A program made the translations under genes and the position numbers. The notes beneath the pieces were generated by a model. That model had not been told where the DNA came from. It searched no databases and saw nothing but the letters and a program-made list of their open reading frames with translations. Shown piece after piece: positions 44,729-54,118 of a stretch of 64,000 nucleotides of DNA (positions are counted from its first letter, which is position 1; each line of letters begins with the position of its first letter). Source of the DNA: CAVQNQ01 sp963714205 (lineage in GTDB: Bacteria; Acidobacteriota; Terriglobia; Bryobacterales; Bryobacteraceae); assembly GCA_963714205.1 (NCBI GenBank), contig CAVQNQ010000003.1, forward strand, positions 248,001 to 312,000, in the 5' to 3' direction.

Positions 44729-46536
44729 ATGGCAGATAACGCCGAAGTCAAAATGCAGCCCACGCTAGGCCTCACCGGGCTCACCATGAACGCCATGGCG
44801 CTCATCGCCCCCGGCGCGTTCCTGTGGCTTACTTTCGCGATTCAGGCTAACACCGGGACGACCGCGCCCTCCATGTGGGCGGGCATCGTGCTCGCTTTGC
44901 TGCTGTGCCTGGCCACCGCGGTCTGTTACGCCGAGATGGCCAAGCTGTACCCTGGGACCGGAAGTTCGTATTACTTTGCGGAACAGTCGTTTCTGAATCA
45001 CGATAAGGCCTGGCGCTACGCCCGCCTCGCCAAGTTCATCGTGGGATGGGGATCGCACCTCTACTACTGGATCTATCCCGGCGTGATGGTGGCTGTGATG
45101 GGCCTGCTCTGCGGGTACCTGGCGGGCACGCTGTGGCCAAGCTTCATGAGCGCCTCCAATCCGGGTCCGGCGTTCATGATGTTAATCGCGATCGTGTTCT
45201 CCTTCGGCGTCGCCTACATCGGGCACCGCGGGATAACCGGCTCGACGGCGGTGAACATCGCGATCAACGTGATCCAGATCACCGCGCTGGTGGTTTTCGC
45301 CACCATGGCGCTGAGTTACCGCTCGACGCATCCGGCAGGCAGCGTGGGTTACCAGTTCGATTCGACCTCGGGCGACGCCTATAATTACCAGTTCGCCACG
45401 CAGAAGGCCACGGCCAACGGGCAAACTACCGAGACGATTGTCCGCAACGCGGATGGTACTCCCAAGCCGCTGATGGATGCGGCCGGCAAGCCCGTGCCGT
45501 TCCTGGTGGCCTATCCGGAAAAGGACGACAAAGGCAACTTCCTGTCGCATGGCGACAAGACATCCGTGGTGGCCCCGCATAACTGGGGCTGGATGTTCGT
45601 TCAGGCGACCGTGGCCATCCTGATTCTGGTGGGCTTCGAATCGGTGACGGCCATGGGAGGGGAGGCCAAGAACGCCCGGAGCGACGTTCCCATCGCGGTG
45701 ATCGTCTCGCTGCTGGTGCAGGGGGCGTTTTGTTACCTGTATCGAGTACTTCGCGGCGAAACTACTTCCTGAACAGCGGGTATACCATGCAGAGCGCCAC
45801 CGGTTCGGCGGCGCCCATCGGCGACATGATGATCGTGATCGGCAACGCCATGTTCGGTCCCGGAGGTGGCCGCATCTTCATGCTGGTGGAGGCCTTCACC
45901 GTGTTTCTGGCGATCATCGGCACCACGCTTTCCTGCATGAACACGGGCGCCCGCGTGACCTACGCCATGGGCAAGGACAACGAAGTGCCCGAGCATTTCG
46001 GCATGCTGCACTCGAAGAACCTGACCCCGCACCGCGCCATCTGGACGCTGGCGACGATTTCGGCCGTGATCGGCTGCGTGGCCCTGCTGATGCCGTTCGG
46101 CGACTCCGGAGCGCTGGCGGACGCGGCCATCAAGGCCCTGCCGCAGGGCTTCTGGTCGAGTTTCGGCTACGTGAGCCACGACACCATGGCGGCCATGCCC
46201 AACTCGCTGCTGACCATCACGCTGGCTTCCAATTTCGGGACGTTCCTGCTATACGGCCTGAGCTGCATCATCTGCATGGTGGCCTATCATAAGCATCCGA
46301 AATTCAAAATGGTTCGCCACCTGTTCATCCCGGTTTTCGGATTGGTCGCCAACCTGGCCTGCATGGTCTTCTACCTGGTGGGACCGTTCATGGGATTCGG
46401 CACCAAGATGGAGCCGCTGCTGGCTTTGGGAATCGCGCTGGTCTGGGCGATCTACGGCGGCATCTACTTCGTGCGCTCCAGTAAGCAGACCGGCCGGACT
46501 ACCCTGGTCGCAACGCGTTCGGAGGCGGCCTTCTGA
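44729..46536 (+). pseudogene. APC-superfamily amino acid/amine permease, frameshifted
   Basis: When corrected it gives ~601 residues with about 12 helices. The N-terminal half (LGLTGLTMNAMALIAPGAFLW, TGSSYYFAEQSF) and the C-terminal half (SCMNTGARVTYAMGKD) are APC-type. A periplasmic or cytosolic insertion lies at ~205-285. The frames change between 45739 and 45760. The simplest repair is two +1 events: an extra T near 45740 and an extra A in the AAA run at 45759-45761, giving IEYFAANYFLNSGY. The ATG at 44729 has GAGGAG 10 nt upstream. Substrate unknown; the neighbouring amt and porin suggest nitrogen compounds. Confidence 0.85.
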
Positions 46537-46563
46537 GCTGGAAAACAGTACCCAAACTAATAT

Positions 46564-46592
46564 CGAGGGGGGCGGGCGGAAGCTCGCCCCTC
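46564..46592 (+). terminator. Weak terminator-like hairpin after the permease
   Basis: A GAGGGG..CCCCTC inverted repeat with GC-rich interior and loop GGAAG lies 28 bp after the permease stop and just before the phosphatase gene. It has no T-tract, so it may only slow or stabilise transcripts. Confidence 0.3.
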
Positions 46593-46601
46593 GCCTTGTC
46601 T

Positions 46602-47402
46602 ATGCTCGATATCGAATTCGCCCAGGCGACCGATTGCGGCCGCGTGAGGGACCATAACGAGGATTACCTCGGCTACGTAGCGCCCGCCTCCCGTAACGGG
46701 ACGCAGGAGCGCGGCTGGCTGTTCGCGCTGGCCGATGGAGTCGGCGGGCACGATCAGGGCGAGGTGGCTTCGCGCCTGGCCATTGAGACGCTGGCGGCCG
46801 GCTTCGAGCGCGCCTCGGGCGCGGAGTCTTACCTCTCGCTGCTGCCGCGGCTGGTGCAGCAGGCCAATGCCAAAGTGTTCGAGAGCGGCATGTCAGCCGG
46901 CCCGGGCGGCATCGCCATGGCCACCACCATCGTCACCTGCGCGCTGCGCTACGACCGGGTGGTGGTCTCCCACGTGGGCGATTCGCGCTGCTACCTGGTC
47001 CGCCATGGCCGCGCCGAATCCCTCACCCGCGATCACACCATTGCCGGCGAGCACATGACGCTGGGTCTTATTACCGCGCGCGAAGCCGCCGAAGCCGGCA
47101 CACGCCACCTGCTCAGCCGCTCGGTGGGCAGCGCCATGTTCGTAGGCGTGGATACGCGCGATTACCAGATCTTGCCGGGGGACGTCCTGCTGCTCTGTTC
47201 GGACGGCTTGCATGGCGCCGTGGAGGCCTCCGACATGGCCCTCATCGTCACCCGCAACACGTCGCTCGAAAGCGCCGCGCGCGAGTTGATCGACCTTGCA
47301 AACGAAAGGGACGGCGGCGATAATGTCAGCGTGCAGCTCATCCGCATTCGCGGCGTGGAACGCGTGGGCATGTATCGCGGACGCCCCTACAAGCTGGCCT
47401 GA
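46602..47402 (+). CDS. PP2C-type Ser/Thr protein phosphatase
   Basis: 266 residues of the PPM/PP2C fold with metal-binding motifs TDCGRVRDHNEDY, ALADGVGG, HVGDSRCYL and ERDGGDNVSV. It reverses Hanks-type kinase phosphorylation in the cytosol. The ATG at 46602 is preferred; a TTG two codons upstream is in frame. It sits 39 bp before a Ser/Thr kinase gene, the classic phosphatase-kinase pair. Confidence 0.93.
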   Translation: MLDIEFAQATDCGRVRDHNEDYLGYVAPASRNGTQERGWLFALADGVGGHDQGEVASRLAIETLAAGFERASGAESYLSLLPRLVQQANAKVFESGMSAGPGGIAMATTIVTCALRYDRVVVSHVGDSRCYLVRHGRAESLTRDHTIAGEHMTLGLITAREAAEAGTRHLLSRSVGSAMFVGVDTRDYQILPGDVLLLCSDGLHGAVEASDMALIVTRNTSLESAARELIDLANERDGGDNVSVQLIRIRGVERVGMYRGRPYKLA

Positions 47403-47441
47403 CGATAAGCGAGCGGCGCGCGGAGGGCGACCGCCAATTCC

Positions 47442-48410
47442 ATGACCCCCGTCCATCCCGGCGAGCAACTGGATCACTACCGCATCGACAGCCTGGCGGC
47501 GCGCTCCGGCATGGCTTCCATCTTCCGCGGCGTGGACCTGCGCAACGGGCGCGAGGTGGCCCTCAAGGTCCCCCACCCCGAAATGGAGAGCGATCCGGTT
47601 TTCTTCGACCGCTTCCAGCGCGAGCAGAATATCGGCCAGGCCCTCGACCATCCCGGCGTCATGAAGGTCTTCGCGGACGACGACCGCAGCCGCGTCTACA
47701 TGGTGATGGAGTGGGTTCCCGGGCGCCTGCTGCGGGAGATCCTGGCCACCCAGCACAAGCTCCCGGCGGCGCGGGCCGTGCGCATCGCCATGGGCATCGC
47801 CGAAGCGCTCGACTACATCCATGCGCACGGCGTGGTGCACCGCGACCTCAAGCCCGAAAACGTAATGGTGGACGATAAGGACCGCGTCAAACTGATCGAT
47901 TTCGGGATCGCCGGCCAGAGCGGCGCGCGCCGCTTGACCTTCGCCAACTTCTCGCAGGTGATGGGGACGCCGGACTACATCTCTCCCGAACAGGTCAAGG
48001 GCAAACGCGGCGATGGGCGCAGCGATATCTACGCCCTGGGCGTGATGCTCTACGAGATGCTGACGGGCAAGACGCCGTTCCAGGGATCCACCCCCTTCGC
48101 CATTATGAACGACCGGCTGCTCAATTACCCGGTGCCGCCGCGCGAGCTCGATCCCGCGATCTCGCCCGAGTTGCAGGAAGTGATCTACCGGGCCATCGAG
48201 CGCGATCCCAAGAGCCGCTACGCTACGGCCAAGGAGTTCGCCTGGGACCTGGCTCACCTGGACCAGGTGGGCGTGGCCGACCGCCCCGAGCTGCGAGACT
48301 GGAGATTCCGCCGCAAGCCCTGGCTGCGCCGCGCGCTGTTCTATGTTGGCGTGGCGTTGATCCCGGTGGTGGTATTCGGGCTGCTGCTCTACGTGGCCCG
48401 CCACAGCTAG
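47442..48410 (+). CDS. Membrane-anchored Ser/Thr protein kinase (paralogue)
   Basis: 322 residues with kinase domain ~10-270 and one C-terminal membrane span (~300-320). Motifs are ARSGMASIFRG, VALKVPHPE, VVHRDLKPEN, LIDFGIAG and MGTPDYISPEQVKG. Its sequence and domain order match the kinase at 27312-28277, including the unusual nucleotide loop and the tail VADR.ELRDW before the membrane span. Having the phosphatase upstream, this copy is the one likely to be reset by PP2C. Substrate unknown. Confidence 0.92.
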   Translation: MTPVHPGEQLDHYRIDSLAARSGMASIFRGVDLRNGREVALKVPHPEMESDPVFFDRFQREQNIGQALDHPGVMKVFADDDRSRVYMVMEWVPGRLLREILATQHKLPAARAVRIAMGIAEALDYIHAHGVVHRDLKPENVMVDDKDRVKLIDFGIAGQSGARRLTFANFSQVMGTPDYISPEQVKGKRGDGRSDIYALGVMLYEMLTGKTPFQGSTPFAIMNDRLLNYPVPPRELDPAISPELQEVIYRAIERDPKSRYATAKEFAWDLAHLDQVGVADRPELRDWRFRRKPWLRRALFYVGVALIPVVVFGLLLYVARHS

Positions 48411-48412
48411 GC

Positions 48413-48670
48413 TTACGCCAGCCGTTGCCGTCGCGAACGGAAAGGCAGCAACCCGCCGATGCCCCACACGGCCGCCGAGACGAAGACGAAGCCATAGAGG
48501 AAGGTGCCGGCGGTCGTCTCCAGCAGCGGTGTGCCTGGCGCCAGCCCCACCACGCCCGCCACAATCAGGGCCAGCACATGCCAGTACCAGGCCGCGCGGT
48601 AGCGGGAGAGCAACCAGATGGGAAGCGCAATCGCCGCGAGATAGATCAAACCAGCGAGGATCGAGAACAT
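48413..48670 (-). CDS. Small membrane protein
   Basis: 85 residues with two or three hydrophobic helices (ILAGLIYLAAIALPIWLL, VLALIVAGVVGLAPG, FVFVSAAVWGIGGLLPF). The ATG at 48670 is chosen for its GGAGG ribosome-binding sequence 7-8 nt upstream; a longer start at 48700 would lack one. It is the last gene on this strand after the GH35 gene and converges on the kinase gene with 2 bp between the stops. Function unknown. Confidence 0.6.
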   Translation of the reverse strand: MFSILAGLIYLAAIALPIWLLSRYRAAWYWHVLALIVAGVVGLAPGTPLLETTAGTFLYGFVFVSAAVWGIGGLLPFRSRRQRLA

Positions 48671-48710
48671 AAGACGCCTCCAGCGGGTATTGTAGGCCAA
48701 ATCGCCGCTC

Positions 48711-50410
48711 TCAGCGGTAGCGGTACAGCTTGACGCGCTGGATGCTGAGGTCCCGCTGGAACATGTTTTTCCCCAGGGTGGCGTCTCCCGGCCAGCCGGC
48801 GCTCTTCCAGAAGCCCCATAGACTCACGAAGTTTCCCTGGTCGGTGTCATCCCCCGCAAGCTGGCGGCCGGCGAGCCAGCGGCCGTTGACGAAAGTGCCT
48901 TCTTCCACGGTGCCGATTCCGGCGAGCGGCGGTCCCGGTGCGTTCGGCGTGAAGGCGACCTTTATGCCGCTGCCGGCGATGATGTACTCGTCGGGTCCCG
49001 TCTGAATGAAAATCGCCGCCGAGTTCGGCATGGTTTCCCGCGGCGGCAGCAGCGTGGGCCTGACCGGGGGCACCAGGTACGAGGCCTCCAGGATGTAGTC
49101 TCCCACTTTGACCTTCTGCGGCGGGTCGTTCGGGAGCAGGCGGACGGCGGACATCGTGCCTTTGCCCTGGTGTTGCAGAATCAGCGGCGACAGCCGCGAG
49201 AGGAAATCGTAGACGCCGGCCAATTCGGGATCGTTCCCCGCCCAGCGGTCGATGGCGAACGGCGAGAAGCCGATGGCGTCGTGGCCGTCCGAAGGCGTAG
49301 ATCGCCCTGGCTGCGTCTCCCGGCCCACCGCTCGTCTCGGGTATGAACAGCGGGTTCCCGGATTCGGCTGTACCGGGCGCAAAACGCGTTGTAGTCGGCC
49401 TCGCTGTAAATGTCGGGCGAGAGGATATCGATGGCCGGTCCCCCGGCTTTCCACACGTCCATCACAACGTCCCAGGGCCGGCCGCCGCTCGCTATGGGTT
49501 GAGGCGACCTCCCAATTCCGTACAGCGCCGCGTTTACGTACATCGGCAGCGGGTATTCGGCTTTGCCCGCCTCGATGACCCGCCCGATGTAGCGCCCATA
49601 GTTCCAGGCCATGAAGACCCCATCCGTCGCCTTGCTCTGGCCGAACACTTCTTCCCAGGTTCCGGATGTTTTGAAGCCGGCCGCTTCCCACATCTGGCGA
49701 AACTCCGGAACAAGCGTATCCTTATGTTTCTGGAGGTAGTCCATCAGCTCCTTCGGCACCGGGCCTGCAAAGGCCTTGTCCGCCGCGGGCGAGCGGTCGC
49801 GGGAGTCCCCATGCATTCCCACTTCGTTCTCCACCTGGAGCATGATGACGGTGTGCGCTGGCCATCCACCGCCTTGATGTGCCGCAGCAGCGCCGCAAAG
49901 GCGCGCGCATCGGCGTCCCGGTTCGCATCGCCGAGGGTGCTGAGCAGTTCGATGTTCCTGCCCCCCAGCGACCTGGGCGCGCGGGAACCGCTCGAAGTCC
50001 TTCTTCACCCAATCGGGCGCGTAGCTGGAGAGACTATTCTTCCAGCTTCCGAACCATAGAGGCACCAGATGCAGGTTGTGGCTCCGCGCTTCCTGAATCA
50101 ATCCATCCAATACGCTGAAATCGAATTTGCCCTCCTGGGGTTCGATCTGGTTCCAGGAAACGCCCGGCAACAGAGTATTGAGCTTGGTTTCCACGAGCCT
50201 GGGCCATACCTCCTTCATGTACTCGAGGCTGGTGGCGCTGCTGTTGAGCAGTTCTCCCGCGAGCGCCAGATACGGCTTGCCGTCCACGATCAGTTGGGTA
50301 GCCGTGCCCTGCTTCTGCAAATGCGGTATGTCCGAAGCGCTTTGGGCCTGTCCCGCGGCGGCGGCCAGAAGGCAGATGGCAGCGCAGCCAAACAGAATTC
50401 GAAGTTTCAC
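48711..50410 (-). pseudogene. GH35-like beta-galactosidase with DUF5597 domain, four frameshifts
   Basis: Corrected length ~565 residues: signal peptide (MKLRILFGCAAICLLAAA, to AQ), a TIM barrel with SWNQIEPQEGKFDF and the acid/base region LQVENEVG, a nucleophile region FIPETSGG and a C-terminal DUF5597 domain. Four indels break the frame: +1 in the C6 run at 49961-49966, -1 near 49851-49858, +1 near 49356-49362 and +1 near 49284-49290. All four repaired, the length is a whole number of codons and the sequence is continuous. It should remove galactose from plant polysaccharide outside the cytosol. Confidence 0.85.
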
Positions 50411-50437
50411 GACGATCTCCCTTGCTTCGGATTTCCC

Positions 50438-51721
50438 TCAACCCCACCACGGTTCGCCGTCCGCAAGATTGGCCTTCAGATAGCCTTCATCCAAAAGTAT
50501 GCCCAGGCCGGGGAGCGCGGCCACCTGCATGCGGCCGTTCTTGACCACTGGAATGTTGCCCGCCGCCTCCGGTGCCTCGTCGAACCACGACCGGCACTCG
50601 ATCCGCGGACAATTGAACACGCTTGCCGCGAATTGCTGCGAGGCCAGATTGAGCGCATAGCCGCTCACATTGTGCAGGGCGATGGGCACCCGATACGCAG
50701 CCGCCAGATCGGCGACGATCTTGGTCCCCGTGATCCCGCCCGCGTGCACCAGGTCGGGTTGCAAATAATCGACAGCCTGGTTCTGAATGAAAGGCATGAA
50801 CCCCTCGATCAGTGCCAGGCTCTCTCCGGTTAGGATCGGTACGCGCGTGGACCGCCGGACGGCCATCCAGGACTCCGAGTAGTCCGGAAACAGCGGATCT
50901 TCAAACCAAAGCGGCTTGATCTCCTCCACCGCCTGGGCGACCTTGATGGCGCTCGTGACATCCAGTTCGTTGTGGCAGTGAACGATGATGTCGTAATCCG
51001 GTCCCAGCGCCTCGCGGGCGAGCGAATACACCCGCTGCACCTTGGCGGCGGTCTGCGGGCTGATACTCGGAAAGAATTCCCCGTTGCGAGCGCCCAGCGA
51101 AGGGTGGATATCGATTTTGAACGCCCTGAATCCGCCCTTGTATCCTCTCAATACCTCAGCTCTGGCCCGCCACGAGTCCTTGTTGAGGTAATCGTTCTGC
51201 GCTTCTTCGGGGGTCAGGTTGCCGGGAGGCGGCATAAGGTGCGAATAGGTCTCGATCTCGGAGCGGAAGTTGCCGCCGAGCAGCCTGGAAACCGGCTTGT
51301 TGAGAATCTTCCCGGCAAGGTCCCATAATGCCATGTCGATCCCGCTGTAAACGTTGACCTGATATTGCCCCATGGCTTGGGCATGCGCGTAGAACATGTT
51401 ATGGAAGTGAACGCGTATCGCCAGCGGGTCCTTGCCGATTAAACCTGTCCCCGCGCCCGGGCGGCCTCCGAGCGCGGCGATCGCCGCCCGGGCCTCCGGT
51501 CCACCCTCGGAAGGGCCGTATCCGACCAGGCCGGCATCGGTCTCGATTTTGATCAGGGCCCGTGAATTTCCCCTGCTCTTCTGGTTCAACCGTATCGTCT
51601 TGATCGCGGTGATCTTCACCTCGCCTTGGGCAGGAGCCGCCAGGGCCTCATAGTGAGCCAGCGATGCGCCGATCGGCATCGCCAGTGCCGTGGTCAGAAA
51701 GTTGCGTCGCGTAAGCAGCAT
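50438..51721 (-). CDS. Tat-exported enolase-superfamily (mandelate racemase/sugar-acid dehydratase-like) protein
   Basis: 427 residues. The N-terminus (LLTRRNFLTTALAMPIG) is a Tat signal, unusual for this cytosolic family. The capping domain (~35-150) and barrel (~160-420) show the acid/base Lys region FKIDIHP, metal ligands in VHCHNELD, WFEDPL and LTGESLA, and a His in ALHNVSG. It probably dehydrates or epimerises a sugar acid in the periplasm. It lies between GH51 (43 bp) and GH35 (27 bp) genes on the same strand, so pentose/hexose-derived acids from arabinogalactan are likely substrates. Closest group cannot be fixed without a tree. Confidence 0.87.
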   Translation of the reverse strand: MLLTRRNFLTTALAMPIGASLAHYEALAAPAQGEVKITAIKTIRLNQKSRGNSRALIKIETDAGLVGYGPSEGGPEARAAIAALGGRPGAGTGLIGKDPLAIRVHFHNMFYAHAQAMGQYQVNVYSGIDMALWDLAGKILNKPVSRLLGGNFRSEIETYSHLMPPPGNLTPEEAQNDYLNKDSWRARAEVLRGYKGGFRAFKIDIHPSLGARNGEFFPSISPQTAAKVQRVYSLAREALGPDYDIIVHCHNELDVTSAIKVAQAVEEIKPLWFEDPLFPDYSESWMAVRRSTRVPILTGESLALIEGFMPFIQNQAVDYLQPDLVHAGGITGTKIVADLAAAYRVPIALHNVSGYALNLASQQFAASVFNCPRIECRSWFDEAPEAAGNIPVVKNGRMQVAALPGLGILLDEGYLKANLADGEPWWG

Positions 51722-51764
51722 GACCAGTGCCTCCTAGAAACTGTAACTCCTCTCGAGCGTTCGG

Positions 51765-53866
51765 TCACCGGCGCTTCAGAGTAATAACCGTGACCGAGAG
51801 CTTCGGAAAAACGTACGGAATTTCGTTCCCGGACACGGCCAGGGACTTGGTCACGGGCCGGATCGCGTTCGGGCTGTCCCCGGTATTCTCTGCGAGCGGT
51901 GAGTCGGCGGCCAGTGTATCCACCTGTGCCTGTGCGGCGGCGGAGAATCCCTGGAGCCGTAGCGTCGTCGGAATATCGTTTTTCCAATCGCGATTGGCAA
52001 CGAACAGAACCAGATCGCCGTTTGTCAATTTCCGGGTTGCCAGGACGTCCAGATAGGGAACGTTCGGGATCTCAGGCATGCTGGTCATTCCGTCGTGAAC
52101 GTCGTAGTGGCGAACCTCGGTTTGGGTGGCCACCACCCGGTCCCCGGCGCGATGCGAGTAAAGCCAGAACGCCCAGCACTGAGGAGTGGCCCAGACCAGG
52201 CCGTGCTCCTTGCGGAGACCTCCGCCTCCCATCAGGCCCGACATGCTGGATATGGGCACGAAATCGGCCTGAGACAGCATCATGTTCATCCAACCCGCAC
52301 CCATGACGGCTCCGCCGATGTTGGTCGAGGAAGGCCCGGTGCCTCCCCAGTTCCATTCAGTGTAGGCCAGCCCGACCCGGCCCTTGGTGGCCGGATCTCC
52401 GTCAATCTGCGCCCGGATCGGCTTCAAGAGATTCGCCATCCCGACCGGGAGAGCCAGCGGGATCGCTGTTTGTGTGTCGGCGTCGGGCGCCTTGGCCACG
52501 ATCTGATTGAGACGGACGACGTAGTGTACGCTGAGATAGTTCAGATCCTTGCCGGCATTCTTGATGAGGGCCGCGGTCCAAGCCGGGCTAAAATCCGCGC
52601 CCGGACCGCAGGCCACCAGTTTCGCGCCCGGGAGAGCTTGCTTGCGGACCACCGGGTAGAATTCCAGATAACGGGCGGCATTGCTCGTGGGCGTCTGCCA
52701 CCCCATCTGGTCGTCCCCCCAGAGCTCGTTCCCCAGTTCCCAGATCGTCGGCGGATACGGGTCGCGATGGCCGTTGGCTGCGCGATGCGCCCCTTCGGGT
52801 GTGGTCGGCGCTCCATTGACGTACTCCACCCATTTCCGGGCTTCTTCCTTGGTGCCGCTTCCCAGGTTCATGCAGATCATCGGCTGCACCCCCGCGAGCC
52901 GGCAGAACGACATGAATTCATCGGTGCCGAACTCATTGTATTCCATGGTTCCCCAAGCCCGATTGAGCTGGGTGCGGCGCTTGTCCAGCGGTCCCACGCC
53001 GTCCTCCCAGTGATAGGTGCTCATGAAGTTGCCGCCCCAGCGCACCAGAGAGAAGTTCATCTCCTTGGTGGCCTTGAGCACCTCCGGATCGAACACTCCT
53101 TCCACTGCGTCGGCTGGGTAGAGCCGGATCAAATCGATAGAAAATCGCTGCGGGCCGGTCATCGACACCGCGAAATCCACCAGCTCATGCGACTTCACGG
53201 CCCCGGCGGGAAGACGCAGGCGGAACGGCAGCTTGGTCCATTTCCCGCCATCCGGAACCTGAATCTCCGTGGAAGCCAGAATCGTGTCGGGATTATTCCG
53301 CGTCCGGAAGCTCACCATCAGGCGCACCGGCCCCTCCACCGATGAGGCGAACAGGGATCCCATATACTCCAGATCCCGATGAACCGGCAGGTAGATGCCC
53401 TGGCGGATTCCGACCTCCTCGGTGGTGATCATCTCGGGCCGTCGCCTTGAACCCCTTCGGCTCCGGGTGCGGCAGGCCAATCAAGTAGATATAGCGATCG
53501 GAGTTGGCCGCCCCGGAGCCGAAAATGGACTCGATACCGCTTCCCGACATCTCTCAAGGGCTGCCAGGGCAGTGGCAATCCTACGTTCAGGGAGTTGACG
53601 AAAGCCCGATCTGCAAACCGTGCATTCATCACCTGCAAACTGGCGTGGTAGTCCTCCAGACTCGGGTTTTCAAGAAGCTGGGCCGACACGCCCCCATAAA
53701 TCTCGTTGCCGACGTTCTCCGTGTAGATCCCGTATACCGTTCGAGGAATCCGGAACGAACTTTGCTGCCCGGCGCGGATTTCGATGACGGCTTCGGGCTT
53801 ATCGGTGCGAACGTAGCTCGACAGCGATTGCGCGGCAAGACCTCCTACGAAGAGGAAGAATGCCAC
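51765..53866 (-). pseudogene. GH51-type alpha-L-arabinofuranosidase, two frameshifts
   Basis: Corrected length ~699 residues. It starts at GTG 53866 with a short signal peptide (AFFLFVGGLAAQ), followed by an N-terminal beta/carbohydrate-binding part (~40-270), the TIM barrel with acid/base Glu in WELGNELWG and nucleophile Glu in YTEWNWGG, and a C-terminal beta domain. Two +1 events break the frame: an extra base near 53551 (restores RMSGSGIES) and one in the GGG run at 53436-53438 (restores ATAEMITTEEVG). It cleaves terminal arabinofuranose from arabinan or arabinoxylan. First gene of the polysaccharide operon. Confidence 0.88.
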
Positions 53867-54118
53867 CGATGCCTGCTAACAGCCTCGTCTTGGGTCTCAT
53901 TGGTCTAATTCCTATTCTCTGGCTCCTTCGGCCAGTTGCTCACAAAGCGCGGGCCGGCTGCCGTCTGATGCGCCCTGTTGACGCAGCAGAGCGCCATTAG
54001 TGACCTTAGTCGGTTTGATGGAACTTAGCATGCCCATTCGGGAAAGTCAACGTTAGTTCGACCTCGCGGTACGGCCGTCGGTCACCTCCCGGTGCGTCTT
54101 CGTGCTTTAATTGAGAAA

